A stretch of DNA of 32,484 nucleotides from JALYQB01 sp035640155 (GCA_035640155.1 DASQWR010000010.1:1-32484), one strand, 5' to 3'. Shown: positions 13,991-22,731, counted from the first letter of the stretch. The notes: generated from the sequence alone by a model not told the origin. Made by a program: numbers and translations.

Positions 13991-15313
13991 TCACCACGCC
14001 GTCAGCAGCAGATGGTTGACCCCCAGTGCCACGCACGCCCCCACGACGAGCCAGAACCGGCGGCTCGACGGGGACAGCAGCGCCGCGCCGGCCAGCAGCC
14101 ACACCGCGAACGGCAGCCAGATCCGCTCGGTCTCGGCCTTGCTCAGCCCCGACACGTCGGCCAGCGCCACCGCGGCGGCGGCGGCGAGGAACAGCGCCGC
14201 AGGCGGGGTCCGCCAGCACCGCAGCGCGGGTGCCGCGGCCCGCACCACCAGCGGACCCGCGACCACCAACAGGCACGCCAGGTTTGCGACCACCCAGAAC
14301 GCGTAGGGCCGGTCCGCGGCGATGCCCGCGTGGTAGCGCACCACGAGCGCGGAGTACCCGTCGGCCCACCAGAAGCCCGACGCGGTGAACGCCAGCACCA
14401 CCGCGGCCACCCCGACCCCACCCAGCAGCAGGGGACGCAGCCGCCGGGTCATCAGCGCGATGGCCAGCACCGGCAGCGCCATCAGGGTCAGGCCGTAGGA
14501 GAGGTAGAGCCCGTAGCCGAGCACTACCCCGCCGGCCAGCGCGGCGGCGTTGTGGCGGGGTGCACGTCCCGTGCAGCCGAGCGCGAGCAGCGCCACCCCG
14601 GTGGCGGTGACCCCGGCGAACAGCCCGTCCGCCGACGCCCCCACCCACACCGCTCCGGGGAACAGCGCCGCGAACGGCACCACGGCGCGGGCGGCCGGCT
14701 CGTCGCCGAGCGCGCGCAGGGTCACCGGAACGGCGACCGCGGCGAGCCCGCCGACCAGCACGCACGCCAGTGACGCCGCCACGCCGCCCCCCAGCCCCAC
14801 CCGGTCCAGCGCGATGAAGACGAGGAACGCGCCCGGCGGGTGGCCGGCGACGTGGGTGGCCCAGATGCCGGGCGAGCCGTCCGGGATCCGGTCGGTGAAG
14901 CCGGCGAGCATCGCACCGACGTCGGTGACCCCACCCACTTCGGAGAGGTACTCGTGTCTACGGGTCAACCGGCTGGTGAACCATCCCCAGCCGTCGACCA
15001 GGGCGAGCGACAGGGTCCAGGCCACCGCGGTGACGTATCCCGCGGCGAGCAGCCGGGGCCACGCCCACTGCTGCGCCAGCCGCGGGCCGCAGGTAATCAC
15101 CGCGACCGCCACCACGATCGCGGCCGGGGTGCCCGGGCCGACGTGCGGGAGCGGAACCGCGTAGAGCGGTCCGTTCCCGGCGAGCACCGCGGGTCCCAGC
15201 ACCAATCCGGTCACCGTCACCGCGGCGGCGAACCCGATGGCGACGGCGAGCGCGGCGAGGTCACCGCGGCGGCTGGTGCGCTCGATCTGCTGCTCGGCGA
15301 CGGGGAGAGGCAT
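13991..15313 (-). CDS. Polytopic membrane protein, GT-C glycosyltransferase-like
   Basis: 440 residues with about ten or more hydrophobic helices, for example DLAALAVAIGFAAAVTVTGL, AIVVAVAVITCG and ALAGGVVLGYGLYLSYGLTL. A large first extracytoplasmic region contains acidic residues (EVGGVTDVGAMLAGFTDRIP) and the segment ATHVAGHPPGAFLVFIAL. That plan resembles GT-C-type polyprenyl-phosphate sugar transferases, but I cannot point to a diagnostic motif. Substrate and linkage are unknown. The ATG at 15313 has TATCCT 7 nt before it and no ribosome site, so it is read as leaderless. It converges on the SDR gene with a 37-bp gap. Confidence 0.7.
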   Translation of the reverse strand: MPLPVAEQQIERTSRRGDLAALAVAIGFAAAVTVTGLVLGPAVLAGNGPLYAVPLPHVGPGTPAAIVVAVAVITCGPRLAQQWAWPRLLAAGYVTAVAWTLSLALVDGWGWFTSRLTRRHEYLSEVGGVTDVGAMLAGFTDRIPDGSPGIWATHVAGHPPGAFLVFIALDRVGLGGGVAASLACVLVGGLAAVAVPVTLRALGDEPAARAVVPFAALFPGAVWVGASADGLFAGVTATGVALLALGCTGRAPRHNAAALAGGVVLGYGLYLSYGLTLMALPVLAIALMTRRLRPLLLGGVGVAAVVLAFTASGFWWADGYSALVVRYHAGIAADRPYAFWVVANLACLLVVAGPLVVRAAAPALRCWRTPPAALFLAAAAAVALADVSGLSKAETERIWLPFAVWLLAGAALLSPSSRRFWLVVGACVALGVNHLLLTAW

Positions 15314-15326
15314 GATCAGCAGGATA
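15314..15326 (-). promoter_or_regulatory. Leaderless promoter with 13-bp sequence shared with 26903-26915
   Basis: On the minus strand TATCCTGCTGATC ends directly at the ATG of the membrane-protein gene. TATCCT would be the -10. The same 13 bases precede the GTG at 26917 on the plus strand. Confidence 0.5.
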
Positions 15327-15453
15327 CGGGTGCCGCCGGGACGGTCCCGCCCGGCGGAGCAGCGCCGGAGGCCCCGCGGGCGGAGTGGCCGTCACCCCGC
15401 TGTAAGCCGAATACGGTTTGCCGGTGGTCACGCAGGGTCGCAAGGATTATCCC

Positions 15454-15862
15454 ATGCATCCCACCGACCCGGCCCCAGTCCAGGAGGCGCCGGAGCGCGG
15501 CGACGCTTACGGGACGCCGCGCAGGCTGTGGGCTGCACTGGAGCGGCACCGCCCGCCGGGTCCGTCCAACCTGCGGTGGTGGCGTAGCCCGCTGCGCGGG
15601 CCATGGCTCACCTCGGTGCTGGGCGCGGTGCTGCTCGCCGCACTGCCGATCGTCTCCGTCACCGGCCTGCTCTCCTGGGTCGCCTACGGCCCGCAGTTCG
15701 GCCAGGCCATCCCGGCCGATCCGGGTGGGCTGTACCTTCCGGTGTTCGGGTGGCCGACCAGCCCGTCCTGGCTGTTCCGGCTCAACCAGGGGCTGCACGT
15801 CGGGCTCGGGCTGGTCCTGATCCCGGTCGTGCTGGCCAAGCTGTGGTCGGTCGCCCCGAGGC
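15454..15862 (+). pseudogene. Truncated membrane molybdopterin oxidoreductase (5' part only)
   Basis: The ATG at 15454 has AAGGA 7 nt upstream. The protein runs through GTPRRLWAALERHRPPGPSN, a TM helix (SVLGAVLLAALPIVSVTGLL), the loop GLYLPVFGWPTSPSWLFRLN and part of a second TM (HVGLGLVLIPVVLAKLWSV). This is the start of actinobacterial membrane-anchored sulfite-oxidase-type molybdopterin enzymes as I remember them. After KLWSV the resemblance stops and the frame runs through unrelated DNA to a TAG at 16014. The remaining TM helices and the whole cofactor domain are missing. The break (15855-15868) is also where the next gene loses its 3' end. Confidence 0.75.
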
Positions 15863-16789
15863 CGGACAACGGCCGCATGACTCCACTCAGGAAGGTGGGT
15901 GACTTCATCATGCGGTCGATGTCGTCCTCACGTGCCGGCGGTGGCACCATGAAACCGGAGCTGTCCGGAGCGAAGACGAACGTTCTCGTCCCCGAGTCGG
16001 TCGCCTCGTCGTAGACCGTCTGTGGCACGGCGGCCCCGGGTAGGGCCGTCCAACCGGTCGGAGGTGGCGCACCGGTTTGCCCGTAGGCGTCCTTGAGCAT
16101 CAGGAACATCTTCCGGTGCATGTACAGGAAGTCCTCACCCGCACCGTTCTCGAGGTCGAGGGCACGGGTCTCGCGGAACGGAGGGCGCTCCGGCCACCAG
16201 CCGCGCGCCTCGATCTCCGCGACCGCGCTCGTATCACCCTTCAGGGCGTGCCACTGGGTACGCACGGTGTGCCACACCGCGTGCTGCAGGCGGTGGCGCC
16301 GCGAGGCGAACATCGTGATCGCGTCCGGGTTCAGCGCGACTCCGGGGATGTCCTTCGGGCGCGGGAAGTCGCGCTGACGGCGATCAGGCTCGCGGTGAAG
16401 CCGGCCGGCGCGCTGCCATGTGGCTGGGCGCGTAGGACCGTTCCCACCAACGCCGGTCGCTGGCCGACGGCATCCGGGAAGCTCGGCGCCAGAGTGGCCT
16501 GGTACTTGTAGTCGAATGCCTCGGTTCCCGTCCCGGGGCGACCGAGACCTTCGAGCTCGACGGCCGGAGGCGACCAGCTCATCACCCGGCCACTGATGTC
16601 CATGAAGTCTTTCTCGCTCGCAAGCGGGTCGGCAGGGAACCCGAGCGTGCCCTGGATGACACCGTCGGGAGCGACCCAGACGAACAGCTCCCCTTCCCCG
16701 AAACGGATCCTGTTGAGGTCATCGGTCGGATCCTGCCGGTTGAGGAAGCTGCGGTAGGTGTAGTAACCGGTCAGATCCTGGTGATCCAT
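15863..16789 (-). pseudogene. Tyrosinase-like (PvdP-type) protein, frameshifted and 3'-truncated
   Basis: The first part (ATG 16789) reads DLTGYYTYRSFLNRQDPTDD, RFGEGELFVWVAPDGVIQGT and DISGRVMSWSPPAVELEGLG. Near 16370 the frame shifts, and the next frame reads RDFPRPKDIPGVALNPDAIT, RRHRLQHAVWHTVRTQWH and AGEDFLYMHRKMFLMLKDAY. This pattern matches proteins I remember as PvdJ/PvdD/PvdP-like, tyrosinase-fold copper proteins. The His residues in HRLQHAVWH and YMHRK would be one copper site. The second copper segment near the carboxy end is absent, because similarity stops after SGVMRPL at about 15868. No product should be functional. Copper chemistry is inferred from the family only. Confidence 0.7.
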
Positions 16790-16859
16790 CCTCGCTCCTC
16801 GGTCCTGCTTCGCCTAGTGGGGGGCCGGCAGCACGTGCGAGCAGCTCCCTCAGTGCCGC

Positions 16860-17756
16860 TCAGGTAATGGGCGAACCGCCGGTGACCCCGAGGACCTCCG
16901 AGGTGATGTAGCTAGACTCCTGGGAGGCGAGGAAGACGTAGATCGGGGCGAGCTCGGCCGGCTGCGCCGCCCGTCCCATGGGTGACTGTTGCCCGAAGGA
17001 CTCGACCATCTCCTCGGGCATGGTCGCGGGGATCAGCGGAGTCCACACCGGGCCGGGGGCAACGGAATTAACCCGGATGCCCTGCTCCACCAGATTCGCG
17101 CCCAGCGCCTTGGTGAAGTTGACGATCGCGCCCTTGGAAGCGGCGTAGTCGAGTAGGTGCGGTGAGGGCTGGAACGCCTGAACCGACGAGCTGGTGATGA
17201 TCGTGGACCCCGACGGCATGTGCGGGATGGCAGCCTTGCACAACCAGAACATCGCATAGACGTTGGTCTTGAACACCCGGTCGAGCTGGTCGGTGGTGAT
17301 CTCCGCGATCCCTGCGCTCTGCGACATCTGGTAGGCCGCGTTGCTGACCAGCACGTCAATGTGACCGAACTCCTCGACAGCACGCTCCACAATGTGCTGG
17401 CAGTGCATCTCCTCGCGGACATCACCAGAAACAGTGACAGCACGGCACCCGGCTTCCTCGACCAGGGCTACCGTCTTCTGGGCATCCTGCTCCTCGGACT
17501 CCAGGTAGGAGATCAGTAGGTCAGCGCCCTCCCGGGCGAACGCCAACGCCACAGCACGACCGATACCGGAATCACCGCCCGTGATCACCGCCTTCTTCCC
17601 TTCAAGCCGACCGATCCCCCGGTAGGTCTGTTCGCCGTGATCAGGATGAACGTCCATCTCCTCGGTCCGGCCCGGATACGTCACCGTCTCACTGCCACTC
17701 CCGGGCTGCGCGTGCTGCTGCGTGGGGTCCTGCTGACTGAACTGATCCTGACCCAT
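16860..17756 (-). CDS. SDR family oxidoreductase, YghA/YdaD type
   Basis: 298 residues from ATG 17756; an open frame continues upstream but carries no family sequence. The hydrophilic amino end is rich in Gln/Asp/Pro (MGQDQFSQQDPTQQHAQPGS, DVHPDHGEQTYRG). The classical SDR follows: cofactor motif ITGGDSGIGRAVALAFAREG, NAAY, catalytic Ser in IITSSSVQAF and Tyr/Lys in LLDYAASKGAIV. The carboxy end GGSPIT is unusual beside the more common GG-x-P-x-x. Such extended-tail SDRs are often stress-linked in Gram-positive bacteria, but the substrate is not known. It lies downstream of the FdhA-like gene on the same strand with a gap of about 140 bp. Confidence 0.9.
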   Translation of the reverse strand: MGQDQFSQQDPTQQHAQPGSGSETVTYPGRTEEMDVHPDHGEQTYRGIGRLEGKKAVITGGDSGIGRAVALAFAREGADLLISYLESEEQDAQKTVALVEEAGCRAVTVSGDVREEMHCQHIVERAVEEFGHIDVLVSNAAYQMSQSAGIAEITTDQLDRVFKTNVYAMFWLCKAAIPHMPSGSTIITSSSVQAFQPSPHLLDYAASKGAIVNFTKALGANLVEQGIRVNSVAPGPVWTPLIPATMPEEMVESFGQQSPMGRAAQPAELAPIYVFLASQESSYITSEVLGVTGGSPIT

Positions 17757-17898
17757 CGCGAGATCATCTCCATCGTCATCGTTGTCCTGCGGGTTCCCGT
17801 TGGCGGTCAGGGCACCCTGCACCCCGGTTACGATCGCAGCCGGTGCCGGTGGACGACCCCTGGCGGCACTGGCACTAGTTTCAGGCGCGCCTGGCGGA

Positions 17899-19080
17899 TC
17901 AAGGTGTGAGGAGCACCTTGATGGCACCGTCCTGCTTCTTCTGGAAGATCTCGTACCCGTGCGGGGCGTCGGCCAGCGGCATCCGGTGGGTGGCCAGGTC
18001 GGCGACGCCGAGCGGGTCCGCGTCGTCGAGCACCAGGGGCAGCACCTCGTCGATCCACCGCTTGACGTGCGCCTGGCCCATCGTCACCTTGATGCCCTTG
18101 TCGAACATCTGCAGCATCGGCATCGGATCGGCGGCCCCGCCGTAGACTCCCGAGAGCGAGATCGTGCCGCTGCGGCGTACTGACTCGATGCACTGGTAGA
18201 GCACTGACAGCCGGTCCACGCCGGCCCGCTGCATCAGCGGGGCGGCGACGGCGTCCGGCAGCAGCCCGGTCAGCTTCTGGGCGAACTCGGCGCCGGGCGA
18301 GCCGTGCGCCTCCATGCCCACCGCATCGATCACCGAGTCCGGTCCACGCCCGTCCGTGAGGTCCCGCAGGGCAGCGGGGATGTCGTTGTGGTCTCGGGAG
18401 TTGAGCACCTCGATGCCGTGCCGGCGGGCCATCTCGAGCCGCTCGGGCACCAGGTCGATCGCGATGGCCCGGTAGCCGAGGTGCCGGGCGATCCGGGCCG
18501 ACATCTGCCCGATCGGACCGAGCCCGAACACCGCCACGCTGCCACCGTCGGGGACGTCGGCGAAGTCGACGGCCTGCCACGCGGTCGGCAGCACGTCGGA
18601 GAGGTAGACGAACCGCTCGTCCGGTGGCCCCTCGGGCACCGGGATCGGCCCGAACTGAGCCTGGGGCACCCGCAGGTACTCGGACTGCCCACCCGGGACC
18701 TGGCCGTAGAGCTTGGTGTAGCCGAACAGCGACGCTCCCATGCCCTGCTCCCGGTTCTGGGTGGTCTCGCATTGCGCGTAGAGCTTCCGCTCGCACATCC
18801 AGCAATGCCCGCACGAGATGTTGAACGGGATCACCACCCGGTCCCCCGCCTTGATGTGGGTGACCTCCGGCCCGACCTCCTCGACGATGCCCATCGGCTC
18901 GTGCCCGAGGACGTCCCCCTTCTCCAGGAAGGGTCCCAGCACCTCGTACAGGTGCAGGTCCGAGCCGCAGATCGCCGTCGTCGTAACCCGGATCACCGCG
19001 TCCGTCGGCTGCTCGATCTTCGGGTCCGGCACCGTCTCCACCCGGACGTCCCTGCGCCCGTGCCATGTCAGGGCCTGCAT
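17899..19080 (-). CDS. Zinc-dependent alcohol dehydrogenase, FdhA (formaldehyde dehydrogenase)-like
   Basis: 393 residues from ATG 19080, with GGAGGAG 7 nt upstream. Catalytic-zinc ligands are in TTAICGSDLHLYE and GDVLGHEPMGIVEEVG. Structural-zinc cysteines are in the C-x2-C-x2-C-x7-C run SCGHCWMCERKLYAQC. The NAD fold shows VFGLGPIGQMSARIARHLGY. The long insert after the structural zinc (EQGMGASLFGYTKLYG) and segments such as PDSVIDAVGMEAHG match the glutathione-independent formaldehyde-dehydrogenase-like branch. Many members act on other alcohols or aldehydes, so the substrate is open. It may share a transcript with the SDR gene downstream. Confidence 0.9.
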   Translation of the reverse strand: MQALTWHGRRDVRVETVPDPKIEQPTDAVIRVTTTAICGSDLHLYEVLGPFLEKGDVLGHEPMGIVEEVGPEVTHIKAGDRVVIPFNISCGHCWMCERKLYAQCETTQNREQGMGASLFGYTKLYGQVPGGQSEYLRVPQAQFGPIPVPEGPPDERFVYLSDVLPTAWQAVDFADVPDGGSVAVFGLGPIGQMSARIARHLGYRAIAIDLVPERLEMARRHGIEVLNSRDHNDIPAALRDLTDGRGPDSVIDAVGMEAHGSPGAEFAQKLTGLLPDAVAAPLMQRAGVDRLSVLYQCIESVRRSGTISLSGVYGGAADPMPMLQMFDKGIKVTMGQAHVKRWIDEVLPLVLDDADPLGVADLATHRMPLADAPHGYEIFQKKQDGAIKVLLTP

Positions 19081-19192
19081 CGCCGCACTCCTCCGCTGAT
19101 CGCTGCACCGTCGAGTCCGTCCGGGGTGGCTACCCGGCAGGGCCACCGGCCAATCCCCGACACCGGCGCACCAAACGTCACGACGAGCCCTC

Positions 19193-19198
19193 TACGGT
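19193..19198 (+). promoter_or_regulatory. Possible -10 for the FAD oxidoreductase gene
   Basis: TACGGT lies 43 bp before the ATG at 19241, in a 160-bp divergent gap. GGAGG sits 7 nt before that ATG, so a leadered mRNA is expected. No -35 consensus is evident. Confidence 0.3.
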
Positions 19199-19240
19199 GA
19201 TCGCGGTCGTCGTCGTGAGTGCCGCTGCGGAGGTCGGGTC

Positions 19241-20818
19241 ATGGTGAACGCGCTGTCGAGCCGGGCAGCGCCGCTGCGGATGCGCCCACGGGTACTCGTC
19301 GTGCCAGACCGCAGCCGTCCACGCACAGTGCCCGCGGGCACCACGGCGGTGGTGGTCGGCGCGGGCGTCGCCGGGGTCTCCGCGGCGGTGGTGCTCGCCG
19401 AGCGGGGTGTACGCGTGACGCTGCTCGAGGCCGCTGACACCCTCGGCGGGCGGCTCGGAGCGTGGCCGGTGACCCTGCCCGACGGCACCACCCAGAACGT
19501 CGAGCACGGGTTCCACGCCTTCTTCCGGCATTACTACACCTGGCGCGACGTGCTGCGCCGCGCCGCGCCCGACCTGCGCTTCCTGCGCCCCGTCGGCAGC
19601 TACCCGGTGATCTCCCGGCAGTGGCCGGCGGAGGACCTCACCGGACTGCCCTCGGCGCCGCCGTTGAACCTGCTTGCGCTGCTGGCCCGCTCCCCCAGCC
19701 TCGGGCTGCGCGACGTGGTCTCCGCCGACCCCGATGTCGGACGGCAGTTGCTTGCCTACGATCGCCCCGAGACGACGGTCACCCTCGACCACGTCTCCGC
19801 CGGGGACTTCCTGGCCAGGCTCGGGATGTCGGACCGGGCGCAGGCGATGCTGTTCGAGGCGTTCGCCCGCTCGTTCTTCAACGACCAGGATGGGATGTCA
19901 GCCGCGGAGCTGGTGGCGATGTTCCACTACTACTTCCTCGGCAACCCGGAGGGCATCGGGTTCGACGTCCCCGACACCGACCACCTGACCAGCATCTGGG
20001 GCCCGCTGGCCGAGCATCTGCGCCACTGCGGGGCGGACGTCCGCGTGGGCACCCGCGTCGAGCGGCTGGTGCCCACCGCTGATCACCGGTGGCGGCTAGA
20101 GCTGGGGGACCGAGCGTTGACCTCACGCCATGTGCTGCTGGCGCTGGACCCGGCGGGGCTGCGCAACCTGCTGGCCGCCTCCGGTGCGGCGGCGCGGCTC
20201 GCTCCCCGGCTGGCCGAGCAGGTCGCGGCGCTGCGCACCGCTCCCCCGTTCGCCGTCACCCGGCTGTGGCTGGACCGTGACGTCGCCGGCGACCGGGCGC
20301 CGTTCAGCGCGGTGACCCGGGAGCCGACGCTGGACTCGATCAGCTGTTACCACCGGCTGGAAGAACCGTCCGCGCAGTGGGCGAGGCGCACCGGCGGGTC
20401 GGTGCTGGAGCTGCACTCCTACGCGTGCACCGCGGCGAGCGCACCGGAGGCCACCGACCGGATGCGCGGCGAGCTCGCGGCGCTGTGGCCGGAGACCGCC
20501 GACGCGCGGGTGCTGCACCTCGAGCAGCGGTTCGAGGCCACCGCGCCGGCCTTCCCGCCGGGCAGTGCCGGGACCCGGCCGGGGGTGCGCACCGACGCCC
20601 GCGGCGTCCGCGTCGCCGGCGACCACGTGTGCCTCCCGTTCCTCGCCGGGCTCATGGAGCGCTCCTCGATGTCCGGGGTGCTGGCCGCGAACGACGTCCT
20701 CGACGAGGAGGGCGCCGCCGCGGAGCCGGTGCGGGGCATCCCGCAGCGGGGCCTGCTCGCGGGCGTGGGTCGGGCCCGCGGGCTGAGCCGCCCCGAGAGG
20801 AACCCATCGGCACGATGA
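19241..20818 (+). CDS. FAD-dependent oxidoreductase, carotenoid CrtU/CrtI-like
   Basis: 525 residues with a good ribosome site. The FAD-binding motif is VVVGAGVAGVSAAVVLAERG followed by VTLLEAADTLGGRLGAW. Segments typical of the CrtU-like branch of the phytoene-desaturase/amine-oxidase superfamily follow: VEHGFHAFFRHYYTWRDVLR, FEAFARSFFNDQDGMSAAEL, MFHYYFLGNPEGIGFDVPDT and LLALDPAGLRNLL. The FAD-closing motif is VRVAGDHVCLPFLAGLMERS. CrtU proteins make aromatic carotenoid rings, but no other carotenoid genes are present, so a carotenoid substrate is only possible. The stop overlaps the next start (ATGA), so the two are co-translated. Confidence 0.82.
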   Translation: MVNALSSRAAPLRMRPRVLVVPDRSRPRTVPAGTTAVVVGAGVAGVSAAVVLAERGVRVTLLEAADTLGGRLGAWPVTLPDGTTQNVEHGFHAFFRHYYTWRDVLRRAAPDLRFLRPVGSYPVISRQWPAEDLTGLPSAPPLNLLALLARSPSLGLRDVVSADPDVGRQLLAYDRPETTVTLDHVSAGDFLARLGMSDRAQAMLFEAFARSFFNDQDGMSAAELVAMFHYYFLGNPEGIGFDVPDTDHLTSIWGPLAEHLRHCGADVRVGTRVERLVPTADHRWRLELGDRALTSRHVLLALDPAGLRNLLAASGAAARLAPRLAEQVAALRTAPPFAVTRLWLDRDVAGDRAPFSAVTREPTLDSISCYHRLEEPSAQWARRTGGSVLELHSYACTAASAPEATDRMRGELAALWPETADARVLHLEQRFEATAPAFPPGSAGTRPGVRTDARGVRVAGDHVCLPFLAGLMERSSMSGVLAANDVLDEEGAAAEPVRGIPQRGLLAGVGRARGLSRPERNPSAR

Positions 20819-21501
20819 CCACCCCTGGGTGCCCCTCATGCCGGCACGTCCGTCGCACCCGCCTGGTGGCCGGCGTGATCCTGCTCGCCGCGCTGGTGGC
20901 GGTCGCGCTGCTGCTGCCCGTCCCGGACCCGGTGCAAATCCGGTCCTGGGTGCGCTCGGCGGGTTCGGCGGCGCCCCTGGCGTTCTTGCTCGGGCACGCC
21001 GTCGTCACCGTGGCGCCGGTGCCGCGCACGGTGTTCACGCTCGCCGCGGGGCTGCTGTTCGGGCCGTTCACCGGCGTGGCGCTGTCGTGGGGAGCCACCA
21101 TGCTGTCCGCGGTGCTCGCGTTCGGCCTGGTCCGGAGTGTCGGACAGGAGACGGTCGCCCCCTTCCTCGGCCGCGGCGCGCTGCACCGGGTCAACGCTCG
21201 GCTGAACACCCGCGGCTGGTCCACCATCGCGGCGCTACGGATGATCCCACCGGTGCCGTTCTCGGCACTCAACTACTGCAGCGCGGTGTCCTCGATCAGC
21301 CTGCGGCACTTCCTCGCGGGCACCGCCCTTGGCATCGTGCCCGGATCGGTGGCCGTCGTCCTGCTCGGTGACGCGCTGACCGGCGCCACCTCCCCCGCCC
21401 TGCTGATGGTGTCAGTGCTGAGCGCGGTGGTCGGCGTGGCGGGACTCGTGCTCGACATCCGTGTCCCATCACGTTCGGGTGGTCACCCTTCACTCTCCTG
21501 A
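20815..21501 (+). CDS. TVP38/TMEM64 (VTT domain) membrane protein
   Basis: 228 residues from the overlapping ATG at 20815. The first TM is LVAGVILLAALVAVALLLPV. The VTT/DedA-like domain follows, with the re-entrant hallmark TVFTLAAGLLFGPFTGVALS and the basic segment LRMIPPVPFSALNYCSAVSS. Two more TM helices close the protein. DedA/TVP38 proteins are thought to move or flip lipids such as undecaprenyl phosphate, but no specific cargo is implied here. The amino end has a C-x2-C pair (CPSCRH). Coupling to the FAD oxidoreductase suggests a shared membrane pathway. Confidence 0.85.
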   Translation: MTTPGCPSCRHVRRTRLVAGVILLAALVAVALLLPVPDPVQIRSWVRSAGSAAPLAFLLGHAVVTVAPVPRTVFTLAAGLLFGPFTGVALSWGATMLSAVLAFGLVRSVGQETVAPFLGRGALHRVNARLNTRGWSTIAALRMIPPVPFSALNYCSAVSSISLRHFLAGTALGIVPGSVAVVLLGDALTGATSPALLMVSVLSAVVGVAGLVLDIRVPSRSGGHPSLS

Positions 21502-21651
21502 GGGGGGCCTCGTGGGTAGGTAGGTGTAGATGCCCTCCGATGGCTACCCGACGCAACAGCGGTCAGATTCCGCTGCCTGAATCTGGCAATAACAAGGAGA
21601 GCGCACTACTGTGCGGAGTGACACGGGGATCGGTGATCCGAGGAGACTCCC
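21502..21651 (+). promoter_or_regulatory. Structured leader before the cbiMNQO operon
   Basis: Three good hairpins lie in this 150-nt gap. CAGATTC (21564-21570) pairs with GAATCTG (21579-21585). CGCAC (21602-21606) pairs with GTGCG (21611-21615). GGATC (21627-21631) pairs with GATCC (21635-21639), just before the AGGAGA ribosome site at 21641. GGGTAG/CTACCC (21514-21519, 21544-21549) could form an outer stem. No cobalamin B12 box or NiCo riboswitch signature was recognised. A metal-responsive leader is a hypothesis only. Confidence 0.4.
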
Positions 21652-22374
21652 ATGAGCACCACCTCATTCGCGATGCACATGAGCGACGGCATCGTGAACG
21701 CTCCCACCTCGGCGGCCTTCGGGTTGATCGCGGTCGCCGGCCTGGGTGTGGCGCTGGTCCGAGCACGGTCGCAACTCGATGAGCGCACCGCACCGATGGC
21801 GGGTCTGGTCGCCGCGTTCGTCTTCGCCGTCCAGATGGTCCAGTTCCCGGTGCTGCCCGGGGTCAGCGGTCACCTGCTGGGGGGAGCGCTGGCCGCCCTG
21901 CTGGTCGGTCCGTGGCTCGGAGCCCTCTGCGTCGGGATCGTGCTGGTCGTGCAGGCGCTGCTGTTCGCCGACGGCGGCCTCACGGCCCTGGGCACCAACA
22001 TCACCAACATCGCGATCATCGGCACGGCGGTCGGGTTCTGCACCGCGCTCGCGCTGCGCCGGATCGCGACGCGAAGCCGTGGTGGCCTCGTCGGGGTCGC
22101 GTTCGTGTCCGCCCTCGTCAACACCGTCGTCGCGTCGTGCGGCTTCGTGCTGCAGTACGCGATCGGCGGCGCGGGCGGCGTATCCCTGACGGCCGTGGCC
22201 GTCAGCATCATCAGCGTGCACGTCCTCATCGGTGTGGGAGAGGGGCTCATCACCGCGCTCACGGTCGGCGCCGTGACCTCGGCGCGGCCGGACCTGGTCT
22301 ACTTCCTGCGGAGCGCACCGTCGCCAGCGCAGCGGGCCGCCGCGCCCGCACCGGCCTCCGGGAGCACCTCGTGA
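21652..22374 (+). CDS. cbiM: ECF cobalt/nickel transporter substrate-binding subunit CbiM
   Basis: 240 residues, multi-spanning S component. The family's metal-binding beginning is MHMSDGIVNAP, but here it is preceded by seven residues (MSTTSFA) when the well-placed AGGAGA site is used. An internal ATG at 21673 would give the classical MH start but has no ribosome site. The second metal-ligand His lies in PVLPGVSGHLLGGALAALLV. Later hallmark segments are ALLFADGGLTALGTNI and NIAIIGTAVGF. Co2+ or Ni2+ is the substrate; sequence does not decide. First gene of the operon, with a 4-nt GTGA overlap to cbiN. Confidence 0.92.
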   Translation: MSTTSFAMHMSDGIVNAPTSAAFGLIAVAGLGVALVRARSQLDERTAPMAGLVAAFVFAVQMVQFPVLPGVSGHLLGGALAALLVGPWLGALCVGIVLVVQALLFADGGLTALGTNITNIAIIGTAVGFCTALALRRIATRSRGGLVGVAFVSALVNTVVASCGFVLQYAIGGAGGVSLTAVAVSIISVHVLIGVGEGLITALTVGAVTSARPDLVYFLRSAPSPAQRAAAPAPASGSTS

Positions 22375-22727
22375 GCACCCCGACGCAGCGGCGCGTCCCG
22401 CTCCGGTTCTTCGTCGGCTTCGGCCTGGTCGCGCTGCTCATCGCCGGGCTGGTGTCCTACCTCGCCTCGTCGAGCCCCGACGGGCTGGACTCGGTCGTCC
22501 TCGGCGGGTGCACCGAGTCCGGCGAACAGCTCACCGGCGAGTGCATCGCGCAGAACGCGGACGAGCACGCGCTCGCCGACAGCCCGCTCGCCGACTACAC
22601 CGTCGGCGGCGACGAGGGCCTGTCCGGCGTCTCCGGCGTGATCGGGGTGCTGGCGACACTGCTCGTCGCCGGTGGACTGTTCTGGCTGCTGCGGCCTCGC
22701 CGCAGCCGAGACCCCGGATCGGGCTGA
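22371..22727 (+). CDS. cbiN: PDGLE-domain/CbiN-like accessory subunit
   Basis: 118 residues from GTG 22371 overlapping the cbiM stop. One TM at each end: FFVGFGLVALLIAGLVSYLA and GVIGVLATLLVAGGLFWLLR. Between them lies an extracytoplasmic loop starting SSPDGLDSVV, the PDGLE signature, and later DSPLADYTVGG. PDGLE proteins take the CbiN/NikN place that helps metal reach CbiM. A pair of Cys in the loop (GGCTESGEQLTGECIAQNA) could form a disulfide and is an unusual feature in my recollection. It is the shortest gene of the operon. Confidence 0.85.
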   Translation: MSTPTQRRVPLRFFVGFGLVALLIAGLVSYLASSSPDGLDSVVLGGCTESGEQLTGECIAQNADEHALADSPLADYTVGGDEGLSGVSGVIGVLATLLVAGGLFWLLRPRRSRDPGSG

Positions 22728-22731
22728 CGCG

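Noticed and set aside
17828..19108. 426-residue minus-strand frame across the FdhA-like gene
   Set aside because: Shadow frame of low-complexity composition; the FdhA frame has all catalytic motifs.
21502..21651. Cobalamin or NiCo riboswitch before cbiM
   Set aside because: I could not find the B12 box or other signature bases; kept only as an unassigned structured leader.
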